In this document: in pieces, positions 17,130 to 25,398 of the stretch
How the letters are laid out: each line of letters opens with the position of its first letter
Position numbering within the stretch: the stretch's first letter is position 1
Origin: Chryseobacterium soldanellicola
GTDB taxonomy: Bacteria > Bacteroidota > Bacteroidia > Flavobacteriales > Weeksellaceae
Direction: 5' to 3'
DNA: 64,000 bases
Assembly (NCBI RefSeq): GCF_900100115.1
Contig: NZ_FNKL01000003.1
Location: 310,001-374,000 of the forward strand
Notes under the pieces: generated by a model
The model's input: only the letters and a program-made list of their open reading frames with translations
What the model was told of the DNA's origin: nothing
Databases searched by the model: none
Made by a program: the position numbers and the translations under genes

Positions 17130-18179
17130 TTAAGAAATTTTTGCTCTTAAATATTGATGTGGAAAAAAACAATCTTCTTTCATTTCAAAAGACCCCTGAA
17201 CCGCAATGTAAGGATTCCTTAATATCTCTCTTGCAATAAAAATTAAATCAGCATCGCCTTTTTGGAGAATTTCTTCCGCGTGTTCTACCTTTTTGATTAA
17301 TCCTACAGCTCCAGTTTTTATTTCAGCTTCATTTCTTACCTGTGAAGAAAGCGGAACCTGATAGCCGTCAAAAAGCGGAATTTTAACACCATGAATATTT
17401 CCGCCGCTTGAAACATCTACCAAATCAACGTTGTGATTTTTCAATATTTTGGCTAATTCCACACTGTCATTAATTTCCCAACCGTTTTCTGCGTATTCTG
17501 TTCCTGAAATTCTTACAAACAGAGCTGTATTTTCATTCAGTTCTTCGTTGATGGCATCTACAATTTCCAGTAAAAATCGGATCCTATTTTCAAAGCTTCC
17601 GCCATATTCATCAGTTCTGATATTGGAAAGTGGCGATAAAAACTGATGAACCAGATAACCATGCGCACCGTGAATTTCTATAACATTAAATCCTGCTTTT
17701 ATGGCTCTTTTTGCAGCTTTTTTAAAATTCTGAACAATTTCTTTAATTTCATCAATCGTCAAAGCATGTGGAATTCTTTCCGTCGGATGATAAGGAATCG
17801 GGCTCGGTGCGACTGTTTCCCAGCCTTCTTCAATCGGTATCTGAATGTTATTCCATGTTGAGCCCTTTCTTCCGGCGTGAGCCAGCTGAATCCCAACTTT
17901 ACTTTCTGAATTTTTGTGAATAAATTCCACAATTTTCTGCAGCTTTTCAGCCTGTTCGTCATTCCAGATTCCCATGCAGTGATTGGTAATCCTTCCTTTT
18001 GGCTCTACTCCGGTTGCCTCAACCATTATTAATCCTGTCCCGCCCTGCGACCTGCTTCCGTAATGCACAAAATGAAAATCATTAGCAAGACCATTTTCAC
18101 AAGAGTACATACACATCGGTGACATTACCCAACGGTTTTTCAACTCAACATTTCTGAATTTAATTGGAGTGTATAACAT
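17130..18179 (-). CDS. Old yellow enzyme, NADPH dehydrogenase (YqjM/NamA type)
   Basis: FMN-dependent ene-reductase of 349 residues that reduces activated double bonds of unsaturated aldehydes, ketones and nitro compounds. It is a TIM barrel beginning 'LYTPIKFRNVELKNRWVMSP' with 'MCMYS', carrying the Cys near residue 23 that is typical of the thermophilic-like YqjM class. 'QLAHAGRKGS' and 'GAHGYLVHQFLSP' carry the substrate His pair, and the phosphate/FMN end 'DLIFIAREILRNPY' is present. It probably acts in electrophile detoxification in the cytosol. ATG start at 18179. Confidence 0.92.
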   Translation of the reverse strand: MLYTPIKFRNVELKNRWVMSPMCMYSCENGLANDFHFVHYGSRSQGGTGLIMVEATGVEPKGRITNHCMGIWNDEQAEKLQKIVEFIHKNSESKVGIQLAHAGRKGSTWNNIQIPIEEGWETVAPSPIPYHPTERIPHALTIDEIKEIVQNFKKAAKRAIKAGFNVIEIHGAHGYLVHQFLSPLSNIRTDEYGGSFENRIRFLLEIVDAINEELNENTALFVRISGTEYAENGWEINDSVELAKILKNHNVDLVDVSSGGNIHGVKIPLFDGYQVPLSSQVRNEAEIKTGAVGLIKKVEHAEEILQKGDADLIFIAREILRNPYIAVQGSFEMKEDCFFPHQYLRAKIS

Positions 18180-18283
18180 TTCTGATTTGAATATTTTAAA
18201 GTTAAAATTTTGAAAAATAAAATAATATTGCCCACCTTATTAAAAAGAGGTAAATTTATCCCCCTTTTTTGAATCCACAATAT

Positions 18284-18766
18284 ATGAAAAAAGAAAATCA
18301 CATCAGTTACGAATATTTTAAGAATAGCAGCGAACTGAGCGATATAGAAAAGACATTATTCGACAGAGCAAAACAAGCTCGTGAAAATGCATACGCCCCT
18401 TATTCCAACTTTCTGGTGGGTTGCGCCATCCTTCTTGAAAACGGAGAAATATATTCCGGGAACAATCAGGAAAATGCAGCTTTTCCGTCCGGCCTTTGTG
18501 CAGAAAGGACGACCCTTTTCTGGGTTGCCGCCAATTTCCCGAATGAAAAAATTGAAAAGATATTTGTCGTGGGTGGTCCGAGAGAATTTCATGAGAAAAA
18601 CCCGCCAATTCCGCCGTGTGGAGCGTGCCGACAAAGCTTGATCGAATACGAAACTAAACAAAGCCAGGATATCGATCTTTATTTTTCAAGCATGAATGAA
18701 GAGGTGGTAAAAGTGTATTCTATTAAGGATCTTTTGCCTTTTTATTTTGATGCGACGTTTTTGTAA
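18284..18766 (+). CDS. cdd: Cytidine deaminase
   Basis: Zinc enzyme of 160 residues that hydrolyses cytidine or deoxycytidine to uridine for pyrimidine salvage. The ATG at 18284 is preferred over an upstream TTG (18269). The active site is complete: 'YAPYSNFLVGCAILLENG' binds the base, 'CAERTTLF' has the zinc Cys and proton-shuttle Glu, and 'PPCGACRQSL' supplies two further zinc cysteines. It is divergent from the old yellow enzyme gene (104-base spacer). Confidence 0.93.
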   Translation: MKKENHISYEYFKNSSELSDIEKTLFDRAKQARENAYAPYSNFLVGCAILLENGEIYSGNNQENAAFPSGLCAERTTLFWVAANFPNEKIEKIFVVGGPREFHEKNPPIPPCGACRQSLIEYETKQSQDIDLYFSSMNEEVVKVYSIKDLLPFYFDATFL

Positions 18767-18983
18767 TAAGTTCGAAGACGCAAGGTTTTTCTTAAAATTG
18801 TATTGTTTTTTTAAGGCGCAAGGGCGTTTGACTACGTCGAATCTTCGATTTCACTCAGTAAAGATTGTGCGGTATTTTTGTCATTCAGAGCGGAACAAAG
18901 TGGAGCGTGGAATCTAAACTAAGTTTTTAAATAATATTGTTGAGATTCCTACGGAAAGATAAACTAAGTGGTAAGCAATGGTT

Positions 18984-19072
18984 TAGATGCTTCGACAAGC
19001 TCAGCATGACATCGCTAATACTATATCGAGATCCTTTGACTACGTCGAACCTAAAGGTTTCAGGATGACAAA
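18984..19072. repeat. Dispersed inverted repeat family C, copy 2 (degenerate)
   Basis: It contains 'GATGCTTCGACAAGCTCAGC', 'GACATCGCTAATACTA' and a second arm ending 'TTTCAGGATGACAAA'. It lies in the roughly 600-base gene-free stretch 18767-19374, which is almost entirely made of repeat debris ('GATTCCTACGGAAAGATAAA', 'GTCATTCAGAGCGGAACAAA') and a family A copy. No gene is seen there. Confidence 0.7.
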
Positions 19073-19155
19073 CAGAGTACTGAATTAATTGTGAGTGAGC
19101 CTTGTCAAGGCTTTATAAACAGAGCGTTGATATGGTTATGAAAGTTTGAGTTAAA

Positions 19156-19234
19156 GACAAATACCCTAGCCCCGATTGAAGAGGAAATCCTTTTTTGAAG
19201 AAAAAGATTGCAACGGAAAGCGGGAAAAAGCTTC
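19156..19234. repeat. Dispersed repeat family A, copy 2
   Basis: It opens 'GACAAATACCCTAGCCCCGA', as copy 1 does, and closes 'GGAAAGCGGGAAAAAGCTTC'. The interior ATCCTTTTTT and AAAAAGAT arms can pair. Confidence 0.8.
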
Positions 19235-19374
19235 AAATAAAAATAAAAACAGCTTTTCGATGTAATCAAATTGCTCCTTAAAAATAATATAAATAATAAT
19301 TCGACAAAGTCAAATAACTCCAAAAAATATGAATAATTGGTAATAAGTAATACTCATTCGCTTTTTTTACAAAT

Positions 19375-19404
19375 TTGCGCAATCAATCTAAAAACTTATC
19401 TTTG
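19375..19404 (+). promoter_or_regulatory. Promoter of the cobalamin riboswitch operon
   Basis: TTG (19375-19377), 19 bases, then TATCTTTG (19397-19404): an exact match to the Bacteroidota housekeeping consensus. The expected transcript start is within a few bases of the riboswitch 5' stem. Confidence 0.75.
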
Positions 19405-19407
19405 CAA

Positions 19408-19563
19408 AAATTTTGGTTTCCAAGAGTTTGGAAATAATAGGGAATTGGGTGAGATGCCCAAACTGTCCCCGCAACTGTAGATCGCAACAATATTTTTTAC
19501 GAAAAACCACTGTGCAAACGGGAAGGTGTAAAAAAGCGAAAGTCAGGAGACCTGCCAAAATTA
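19408..19563 (+). ncRNA. Cobalamin (adenosylcobalamin-type) riboswitch
   Basis: The conserved core blocks appear in order: 'GGGTGAGATGCCC', the B12 box-like 'CTGTCCCCGCAACTGTA', 'CCACTG', 'GGGAAGGTG', and the 3' 'GTCAGGAGACCTGCC'. The ends ATTTTGG and CCAAAAT can form the closing P1 stem. A Shine-Dalgarno-like GGAGG lies about 15 bases before the downstream ATG, so B12 binding probably hides the translation start. It controls the BtuB-like receptor and probably the lipoprotein behind it. Confidence 0.93.
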
Positions 19564-19606
19564 TAATCAAAAAATAGATTGCTTTCGGAGGAAAAGTAAA
19601 ATAGTA

Positions 19607-21433
19607 ATGCATATAAAAAAGTCTTTAATACTGCTATTGTCGTCTTACAGCTGTTTTCTTTTCGCACAGGAGAAAACCATAGACACTGTTTATATTTTTG
19701 ATAATCAAATGAATAAGGTTAAGCTTTTTCATAAGATTACCACTCTTTCTCCTGCAGATATTCAAAAAAATTCGGCTAATTTATCAGATGTTTTGCGATT
19801 TCAAACGGCGGTTTATATCAAAGAAAACGGTCGTGGAGCAGTTTCTTCACCATCTTTCAGAGGAACTTCATCGCAGCAGACTGCTTTTGTCTGGAACGGG
19901 ATTAACATTAATTCTAACTTTCTGGGGCAAGGCGATATTAATAATATTCCATTGTTCGGGTATGATCAGATGGAGGTGAAATCCGGAGGCGGAAGTGTGG
20001 TTTACGGAAGCGGAGCGATTGGCGGAAGTATTCATTTAAATAATGAACTGGCTTTTAACAAAGGTTTTGATGCGTCTGTTTATTCCGAAGTTTCTTCCTT
20101 TGCGACGTATAATAATTTTGCGAAAGCTTCTTTTAGCAATGATAAATTCAGCGTGAAAGTCTCTGGGAATTATTTTATCAGCCAGAATGATTATGAAGTA
20201 GAAGAAAAACAGTATATCAACAGAAACGGCAGATATTACAACACGACTTTCAATGTTGGAGCTTCTTACAAAATTGCACCTTATCAGACGATTTCTTGGC
20301 AGAATCAGATCTATGATGCTTCGCAGCACTACCCTATTTTTGTAGAAAACGGCAATAAGACAAAATATAATTCTCAGACATTGAGAAGCTTATTGGCTTG
20401 GGATATTAATAAAAATAATCTTTCCAACAGCTTAAAAGCAGCTTATACGGAAGATAATTTCCAGTATTTCGGAGATGTAAACCAACCTAAATCCAGCGGC
20501 GCAGAAGGTAAAAACTACATTTTTAAGAATGATTTTAATTATTTCATTTCGCCGAAATTCAATATCAATGCGATTGGAGAATTTCAGGTGAATAAAGGGG
20601 AAGGTTATGCATCAGGAATTGGAAATATCAGCAGAAATGTAGGCTCTCTGGCTGGTTTGATACGTTATTTTGCCACAAAAGATCTTCGTTTTGAAGCTGG
20701 AATTAAGAAAGATTTTGTAGAAAACATCACTTCTCCACTTTTATATTCTTTTTCCGGGAAATGGAATGCTTTGAATTGGTATCATGTTAATCTAAGTGTT
20801 TCCAGAAACTTCAGATTTCCTTCATTTAATGATTTATATTGGCAGCCCGGCGGAAATCCTGATTTAAAATCGGAGACTTCCACCAATTTTGATATGGATC
20901 ATGAATTGAGCTTTGGAGATTTCAAGATTACTTTAAGTCCGTACTACATGGATATTAAAAATTATATTAACTGGCTTCCGACGCCTTACGGATATTGGGC
21001 GCCTTTCAATACATATCAGGTAAAATCCTACGGTCTTGAATCTCAGATTACTTTCCATAAAGAATTCGGGGAACACGCTTTTACACTTAATGCAGGCTAT
21101 AATTTTGCAAAATCAATTAACCAGGAAACCAAAAAGCAGATGACGTATGTGCCTCTTCATAAAGCTTTTGGAAATATCGATTATCGGTACGATTTCCTAA
21201 AAGTGTTTGTACAAGGGCTTTTTAACGGATTGACATATACTACAACAGACGAAAAAAGAGCTGATGCGATTGAACCTTATTTTGTTTTAAATACAGGGAT
21301 TTCTGCAACAGTCTTAAAGAAATATACTCTAGGTTTCAGGGTAAATAATGTAACTGATCAAGTGTATGAAACGGTTTCTTACTACCCGATGCCTAAAAGA
21401 AATTACAGCGTTTTTGCTACAATAAATTTTTAA
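19607..21433 (+). CDS. btuB: BtuB-like TonB-dependent vitamin B12 receptor
   Basis: Outer-membrane cobalamin transporter of 608 residues. The signal peptide ends near 'CFLFAQE'. The plug follows at once, with 'SDVLRFQTAVYIKENGRGAV' and 'PSFRGTSSQQTAFVWNGINI', then a barrel ending 'YPMPKRNYSVFATINF' with the terminal Phe needed for assembly. The length matches BtuB rather than the much longer SusC class. The assignment to B12 rests mainly on the cobalamin riboswitch directly upstream and the BtuG-like gene behind it. GGAGG at 19587 is an unusually strong Shine-Dalgarno for this phylum and fits translational control by the riboswitch. Confidence 0.92.
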   Translation: MHIKKSLILLLSSYSCFLFAQEKTIDTVYIFDNQMNKVKLFHKITTLSPADIQKNSANLSDVLRFQTAVYIKENGRGAVSSPSFRGTSSQQTAFVWNGININSNFLGQGDINNIPLFGYDQMEVKSGGGSVVYGSGAIGGSIHLNNELAFNKGFDASVYSEVSSFATYNNFAKASFSNDKFSVKVSGNYFISQNDYEVEEKQYINRNGRYYNTTFNVGASYKIAPYQTISWQNQIYDASQHYPIFVENGNKTKYNSQTLRSLLAWDINKNNLSNSLKAAYTEDNFQYFGDVNQPKSSGAEGKNYIFKNDFNYFISPKFNINAIGEFQVNKGEGYASGIGNISRNVGSLAGLIRYFATKDLRFEAGIKKDFVENITSPLLYSFSGKWNALNWYHVNLSVSRNFRFPSFNDLYWQPGGNPDLKSETSTNFDMDHELSFGDFKITLSPYYMDIKNYINWLPTPYGYWAPFNTYQVKSYGLESQITFHKEFGEHAFTLNAGYNFAKSINQETKKQMTYVPLHKAFGNIDYRYDFLKVFVQGLFNGLTYTTTDEKRADAIEPYFVLNTGISATVLKKYTLGFRVNNVTDQVYETVSYYPMPKRNYSVFATINF

Positions 21434-21451
21434 AATTAATTAATGATAGAT

Positions 21452-22489
21452 ATGAAAACAACTAGACTTTTACAACTATTTTTCGGATTCCTTTTACTAT
21501 TCAACATTTCTTGTAACAGCGATTCTGAATTTACGCAAGAGATGTACTATGGTAATGGTATTTTGGTTGCCAATGAAGGAAATTTCGGGAAACCTAATGC
21601 CGATGTCACTTTTCTAACCGGAGATTTAAGCCTTAAACAGGATAATATTTTCTCGGCTAACAACGGCGGTTCAAACCTTGGAGATGTTTTGCAGACTATC
21701 GCTTTTAATGGTGAAAATGCTTACCTTTTATTAAACAATTCAAATAAAATCCAGGTTGTCAACCGTTATACCTTCAAAAAAGTAACAGAGATCACTTCTC
21801 AGATCAACCAGCCTCGTTATCTTGCTTTTGCTAATAATAATATTTATGTAACGAATGATAAATTTAACGGTGAAAAATATGTCGCTGTTTATAAAGCTTC
21901 AGATTATTCTTTCGTTAAAAAAATCTCTTTTACAGATGCAGCTGAAAGAGTTGTAGAAGCCGGAAACAATATTTTTGTTCAGAATGCCTCTTACGGTTTC
22001 GGGAATAAGATTTCTTATATCACGACTTCAAACAACGAAGTGCAGTCTACGATCACTCTTCCCAACGGGGACATCAACAAAATGATCACCAACAATGAAA
22101 AAGTGTACGCCATTGCTGCAGGTACGGCAGATTCTTATATCTATGAAATTTCAAGCGCAGGAAGCATTACAAAAACGACGACATTGACAGGTATTACCAA
22201 CGCAACAAACCTTGAAATTGAAAATGGTAATTTTTATTTCACATCCGGAAACAATGTTTATAAAATGGCTATGAATGCTACAACTGTTCCAGCTCCACTA
22301 TTCACTGTTGCGAGCAGCACTGATCCTTACTCTACTTTATATGGATTTAACGTTATCAATGGCGGAATTTTCGTATCAGATGCGAATGGATTTACAGAAG
22401 ACAGCAAAATCACTGTGTATTCATCTACAGGATCTGTCATTAAAACTTTTACAGCAGGTAAAGGTACAAACGGATTCTACGCAAACTAA
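21452..22489 (+). CDS. BtuG-like surface beta-propeller lipoprotein
   Basis: 345 residues from the ATG at 21452; an ATG three codons earlier (21443) is also possible. The lipobox ends at Cys21 ('LLFNISC'). The rest reads as a seven-bladed propeller of the DUF5074/YncE-like type, with repeats such as 'GENAYLLLNNSNKIQVVNRY', 'NNIYVTNDKFNGEKYVAVYK' and 'GGIFVSDANGFTEDSKITVY'. In Bacteroides, BtuG is a surface lipoprotein of this fold that binds cobalamin extremely tightly and caps BtuB. Position 18 bases after the receptor gene and under the same riboswitch makes an equivalent role very likely. A textbook terminator ends the operon. Confidence 0.85.
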   Translation: MKTTRLLQLFFGFLLLFNISCNSDSEFTQEMYYGNGILVANEGNFGKPNADVTFLTGDLSLKQDNIFSANNGGSNLGDVLQTIAFNGENAYLLLNNSNKIQVVNRYTFKKVTEITSQINQPRYLAFANNNIYVTNDKFNGEKYVAVYKASDYSFVKKISFTDAAERVVEAGNNIFVQNASYGFGNKISYITTSNNEVQSTITLPNGDINKMITNNEKVYAIAAGTADSYIYEISSAGSITKTTTLTGITNATNLEIENGNFYFTSGNNVYKMAMNATTVPAPLFTVASSTDPYSTLYGFNVINGGIFVSDANGFTEDSKITVYSSTGSVIKTFTAGKGTNGFYAN

Positions 22490-22548
22490 GAAATTAATAC
22501 TTCGGTATTTATTATAAATTTTATTTTTTTTCATCATTTGTGTTTTTT

Positions 22549-22584
22549 TCCGGGCGGTTTCTTCGAAACCGCCCGGATTTTTTT
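22549..22584 (+). terminator. Rho-independent terminator of the B12 operon
   Basis: A 12-base perfect stem with core 'TCCGGGCGGTTT', loop CTTCG, and seven T residues. Confidence 0.95.
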
Positions 22585-22649
22585 ATCATGTATTCAAACA
22601 AAATGCAACCGAAAAAATCGATTGCATTTCATTATATTGTTACTATTTT

Positions 22650-24071
22650 CTAGCTTAATTGTAATCCTAATTTTTCCGCTTCTACAATCACAAACTTGGT
22701 TGCTTCTTCCTTTTTATTGGCAATTTCGCCTTCCAAAATAGCTTCTTTTACTTTTTCCTTTAAAATCCCGATTTCGCGTCCGGGTTTAAGGTCAAACATT
22801 GCCATAATTTCTTCGCCGGAAATGGGCGGCTGAAAATTTCTTACGTGATCTTTTTCTTCAACCTCTTTTATTTTATTGGCAACATATTCAAAGTTCTTTT
22901 TAAACTTATCCTGTTTTTTAGAATTTTTAGTGGTGATATCAGCTTTACAAAGAGTAAACAAATCCTCCAGATTTTCTCCGGCATCGAATAACAGTCTTCT
23001 TAATGCAGAATCAGAAGCATCATCTGTGATCAAAGCAATCGGGCGGGATGAAAGCTTAACCATTTTCTGAACATATTTCATATCAGGTCCTAAAGGCAGC
23101 TTCAATCTCTGGAAGAGAGATTTTGTCATTTTTGAACCTAAAAACTCATGCCCGTGGAACGTCCAGCCTGTTCCTTCAACGAATTTTTTTGTTGGAGCTT
23201 TTCCGATATCGTGAAGCAATGCCGACCAACGCAGCCAAAGATTATCCGTATTTTCAGAAATGTTGTCTACCACTTCCAGAGTATGATAAAAATTGTCTTT
23301 GTGGGTTTGCCCTTCAACTTCTTCAACGCCTTTTAATTCTATCAATTCAGGAATAATTAATTTCATTAAACCTGTTTCTTCCATTAATTTTAACCCTATT
23401 GACGGCTTTACAGAAAGCATGATTTTGTTAAACTCAACCATAATTCTTTCCATAGAAACGATCTTGATTCTTTCCGCTTCCAGTTTGATGGCTTCCAGTG
23501 AATTTTCTTCTATCGTGAACTGTAAAGTTGATGCAAAACGAATCGCTCTCATCATCCTCAAAGGATCGTCAGAATAGGTTTGGGCGGGCTCTAGAGGTGT
23601 TCTTAAAATACCTTTTTTCAAATCGTCAATTCCGTTAAAAGGATCAATTAACTCGCCAAAATTATCTTTATTTAGAGAAATTGCCATTGCATTAATGGTA
23701 AAATCCCTCCTTTTCTGATCATCTTCAATTGTTCCGCCTTCAACCTCCGGTTTGCGGCTGTTTTCAGAATAACTTTCTTTTCTGGCACCTACAAATTCAA
23801 GTTCGAGATCTTTATATTTAATCATCGCCGTTCCGTATGTTTTAAAAACGGAAACTTTCATTTTGGGATCAATTTCTTTTCCAACATTCTGGGCAAGCTC
23901 AATTCCGCTTTGTTCAGTTACAAAATCAATATCCGTCGATGCTTTTCTTTTCATCAATAAATCCCGAACGTAGCCACCAACAATATATACAGACTGATTG
24001 TTTTCTGCAGCAACCTCAGAAATGATTTTGAAAAGTTTTAGATTTTTATTTTGATTAAGATTAATGAACAT
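22650..24071 (-). CDS. cca: CCA tRNA nucleotidyltransferase / HD domain protein
   Basis: Cytosolic enzyme of 473 residues that adds or repairs the 3' CCA of tRNAs. The N-terminal class II nucleotidyltransferase head has 'YIVGGYVRDLLM' and 'DIDFVTE' with the two metal-binding Asp residues, then 'RRDFTINAMA' and 'DDPLRMMRAIRFAS'. The C-terminal half carries an HD phosphohydrolase domain ('RWSALLHDIGKA', 'HGHEFLGSKM'). The fusion of both is the usual Bacteroidota form. ATG at 24071. The leader contains a heptamer repeat and a good -7 element. Confidence 0.95.
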   Translation of the reverse strand: MFINLNQNKNLKLFKIISEVAAENNQSVYIVGGYVRDLLMKRKASTDIDFVTEQSGIELAQNVGKEIDPKMKVSVFKTYGTAMIKYKDLELEFVGARKESYSENSRKPEVEGGTIEDDQKRRDFTINAMAISLNKDNFGELIDPFNGIDDLKKGILRTPLEPAQTYSDDPLRMMRAIRFASTLQFTIEENSLEAIKLEAERIKIVSMERIMVEFNKIMLSVKPSIGLKLMEETGLMKLIIPELIELKGVEEVEGQTHKDNFYHTLEVVDNISENTDNLWLRWSALLHDIGKAPTKKFVEGTGWTFHGHEFLGSKMTKSLFQRLKLPLGPDMKYVQKMVKLSSRPIALITDDASDSALRRLLFDAGENLEDLFTLCKADITTKNSKKQDKFKKNFEYVANKIKEVEEKDHVRNFQPPISGEEIMAMFDLKPGREIGILKEKVKEAILEGEIANKKEEATKFVIVEAEKLGLQLS

Positions 24072-24076
24072 TTCTT

Positions 24077-24111
24077 TTAGATGTTAGATGTTAAATGTTA
24101 GATGTTAGCCG
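24077..24111. repeat. Heptamer tandem repeat in the cca leader
   Basis: Five 7-base units, TTAGATG with one substitution and a decayed last copy, lie within 40 bases upstream of the cca start codon, between it and the predicted promoter. Confidence 0.85.
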
Positions 24112-24221
24112 TACAACTATCTGTTTATAGCTACTGACAATATCTAACTTAAAACCATCAAGAAACCGGTTATTAAGTTTAAAAACTAAAATTCCAATTT
24201 CTTAATGGCTAAATGATTTTG

Positions 24222-24229
24222 CAAAGATA
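24222..24229 (-). promoter_or_regulatory. Predicted -7 element for cca
   Basis: TATCTTTG on the minus strand fits TAnnTTTG exactly. No TTG was found at the expected distance upstream. The implied leader is about 140 bases. Confidence 0.45.
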
Positions 24230-24245
24230 ATTAAAATCTTTTCTT

Positions 24246-24794
24246 TTACTCGCGAAGAACCTTTATTCTGTTGTCACTCCAGATTTTTATCACTGAAGAT
24301 CCGGAATATTTTGAAACTTTTTCGCGGTCTTCTTCCACCGCATAATCCACTAAATCAATTATTTCTTTTGAAATATCTGAAAACTTCAACGGACTTTTTT
24401 CTCCACTGAAATTGGCAGATGTTGAAACTAAAGGCCTGTTTAATTTTGTGATTAATTTTTTACAGAAATCATTTTTCACCAGACGAATTCCTATACTTCC
24501 GTCTTCTGCCAATAATTCTTTCGGTAAACCTTTTGGATTTTCATAAACCATTGTTACGGGTTTTTCGCTTAAATCAATGATTTCCCAAGCCATTTCCGGA
24601 ACGTCAACCAAATCCTGTAATCTCTTTTCAGTTTCCACCAAAATAATCATGGATTTGTTTTTTTCACGTTTCTTGATATCAAAAATTTTGTTGATCGCTT
24701 CAATATTTGTCGCGTCACAACCGATTCCCCAGATCGTATCTGTCGGATAAAGGATGGTGCCGCCGGATTTTAATATTTGTATGATGTTTTCCAT
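24246..24794 (-). CDS. L-threonylcarbamoyladenylate synthase (Sua5/YciO/YrdC)
   Basis: Cytosolic enzyme of 182 residues making threonylcarbamoyl-AMP for the t6A37 modification of ANN-decoding tRNAs. The ATG at 24794 is chosen over an upstream TTG. The YrdC signatures are 'GGTILYPTDTIWGIGCDATN' at the N-terminus, 'KREKNKSMIIL' with the substrate-binding basic cluster, and 'RPLVSTSANFSGEKSP'. It lacks the extra C-terminal Sua5 domain, so it is the short TsaC type. A REP element begins four bases upstream of its start codon. Confidence 0.9.
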   Translation of the reverse strand: MENIIQILKSGGTILYPTDTIWGIGCDATNIEAINKIFDIKKREKNKSMIILVETEKRLQDLVDVPEMAWEIIDLSEKPVTMVYENPKGLPKELLAEDGSIGIRLVKNDFCKKLITKLNRPLVSTSANFSGEKSPLKFSDISKEIIDLVDYAVEEDREKVSKYSGSSVIKIWSDNRIKVLRE

Positions 24795-24797
24795 ATT

Positions 24798-24858
24798 CAA
24801 TAGGGGTGGGCTTTAGCCCGCCTTCAAAATTAAGCAATCATTTGGCTTTAGCCAAAAC
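24798..24858 (-). repeat. REP composite (family B), left flank
   Basis: The reverse complement reads TTTGGCTAAAGCCAAA, spacer, GGGCTAAAGCCC, CCTATTG, as at 12290-12354. It ends immediately next to the transposase stop codon at 24859. Confidence 0.88.
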
Positions 24859-25284
24859 TTATCTAAAATCATACTTTTCCATAAACTCATGATATTCCTC
24901 TTCAAATGATTTCTTTTTATGATGTATTTCCTGATTTTTAATATAATTTCGAACAGACTGCACCATTGATTCCGAAATAGAAACAGCAAAATATTCATCC
25001 TGCCAAGCAAATCTTTCTTTTGTTAATTGGTTTTTATTAATCCAATAAGAAGACTCTCCCTTCAATAATTGAACAATCTTTTCAATATTTTGATTTGAAC
25101 CTAATGAAATTAAACAGTGACAGTGATCCGAATAACCATTTATCATATCTAAAAAAATTCCTTTTTCTGCTGCGTTATCTTTAATATGTTTCCAAACATT
25201 TATTCCTAGGTCTGAAGTATTAAGATAATGGATCCTGTTTATTGTCGAAAAAACAATATGAATATAAATTTTAATAAAAGGCAT
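24859..25284 (-). CDS. REP-associated tyrosine transposase (IS200-like, RAYT)
   Basis: 141-residue Y1 transposase. The fold opens with 'MPFIKIYIHIVFSTINRIHY', the His-hydrophobic-His metal motif is 'DHCHCLISL' near residue 52 (HCH rather than the usual HxH with a small or hydrophobic residue), and the catalytic Tyr is in 'VRNYIKNQEIHH' near residue 118. Both motifs look intact. RAYTs are domesticated relatives of IS200/IS605 transposases that recognise REP hairpins as single strands. It is flanked by inverted REPs. ATG at 25284. Probably functional. Confidence 0.9.
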   Translation of the reverse strand: MPFIKIYIHIVFSTINRIHYLNTSDLGINVWKHIKDNAAEKGIFLDMINGYSDHCHCLISLGSNQNIEKIVQLLKGESSYWINKNQLTKERFAWQDEYFAVSISESMVQSVRNYIKNQEIHHKKKSFEEEYHEFMEKYDFR

Positions 25285-25320
25285 TTGTGTTGTTTTGCCA
25301 AAAATATAAATTATTTTTAA

Positions 25321-25383
25321 GTTTTGGCTAAAGCCGATTGATCTATTAAATAAGAAAACGGGCTAAAGCCCGTTCCTATTGAT
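25321..25383 (+). repeat. REP composite (family B), right flank
   Basis: TTTTGGCTAAAGCC, a 20-odd base spacer, then 'AACGGGCTAAAGCCCGTT' and 'CCTATTGAT'. The second palindrome is identical to that at 12328-12354. It lies 37 bases upstream of the transposase start. Confidence 0.88.
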
Positions 25384-25398
25384 AAAATTATCTTTTAT

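Larger units (their letters stand above)
24798..25383. mobile_element. REP-RAYT unit: tyrosine transposase flanked by inverted REPs
   Basis: A REP composite at each end in opposite orientation encloses one transposase gene. The unit separates the tsaC-like and DinB genes without breaking either. This is the classic organisation of a REP-associated tyrosine transposase locus. The orphan composite at 12290-12354 is probably a product of the same system. Confidence 0.85.

Noticed and set aside
18318..18661. Open frames overlapping the cytidine deaminase on the other strand and in another frame
   Set aside because: They are fully contained in a gene with an intact zinc-enzyme active site; the alternatives have no recognisable domains.
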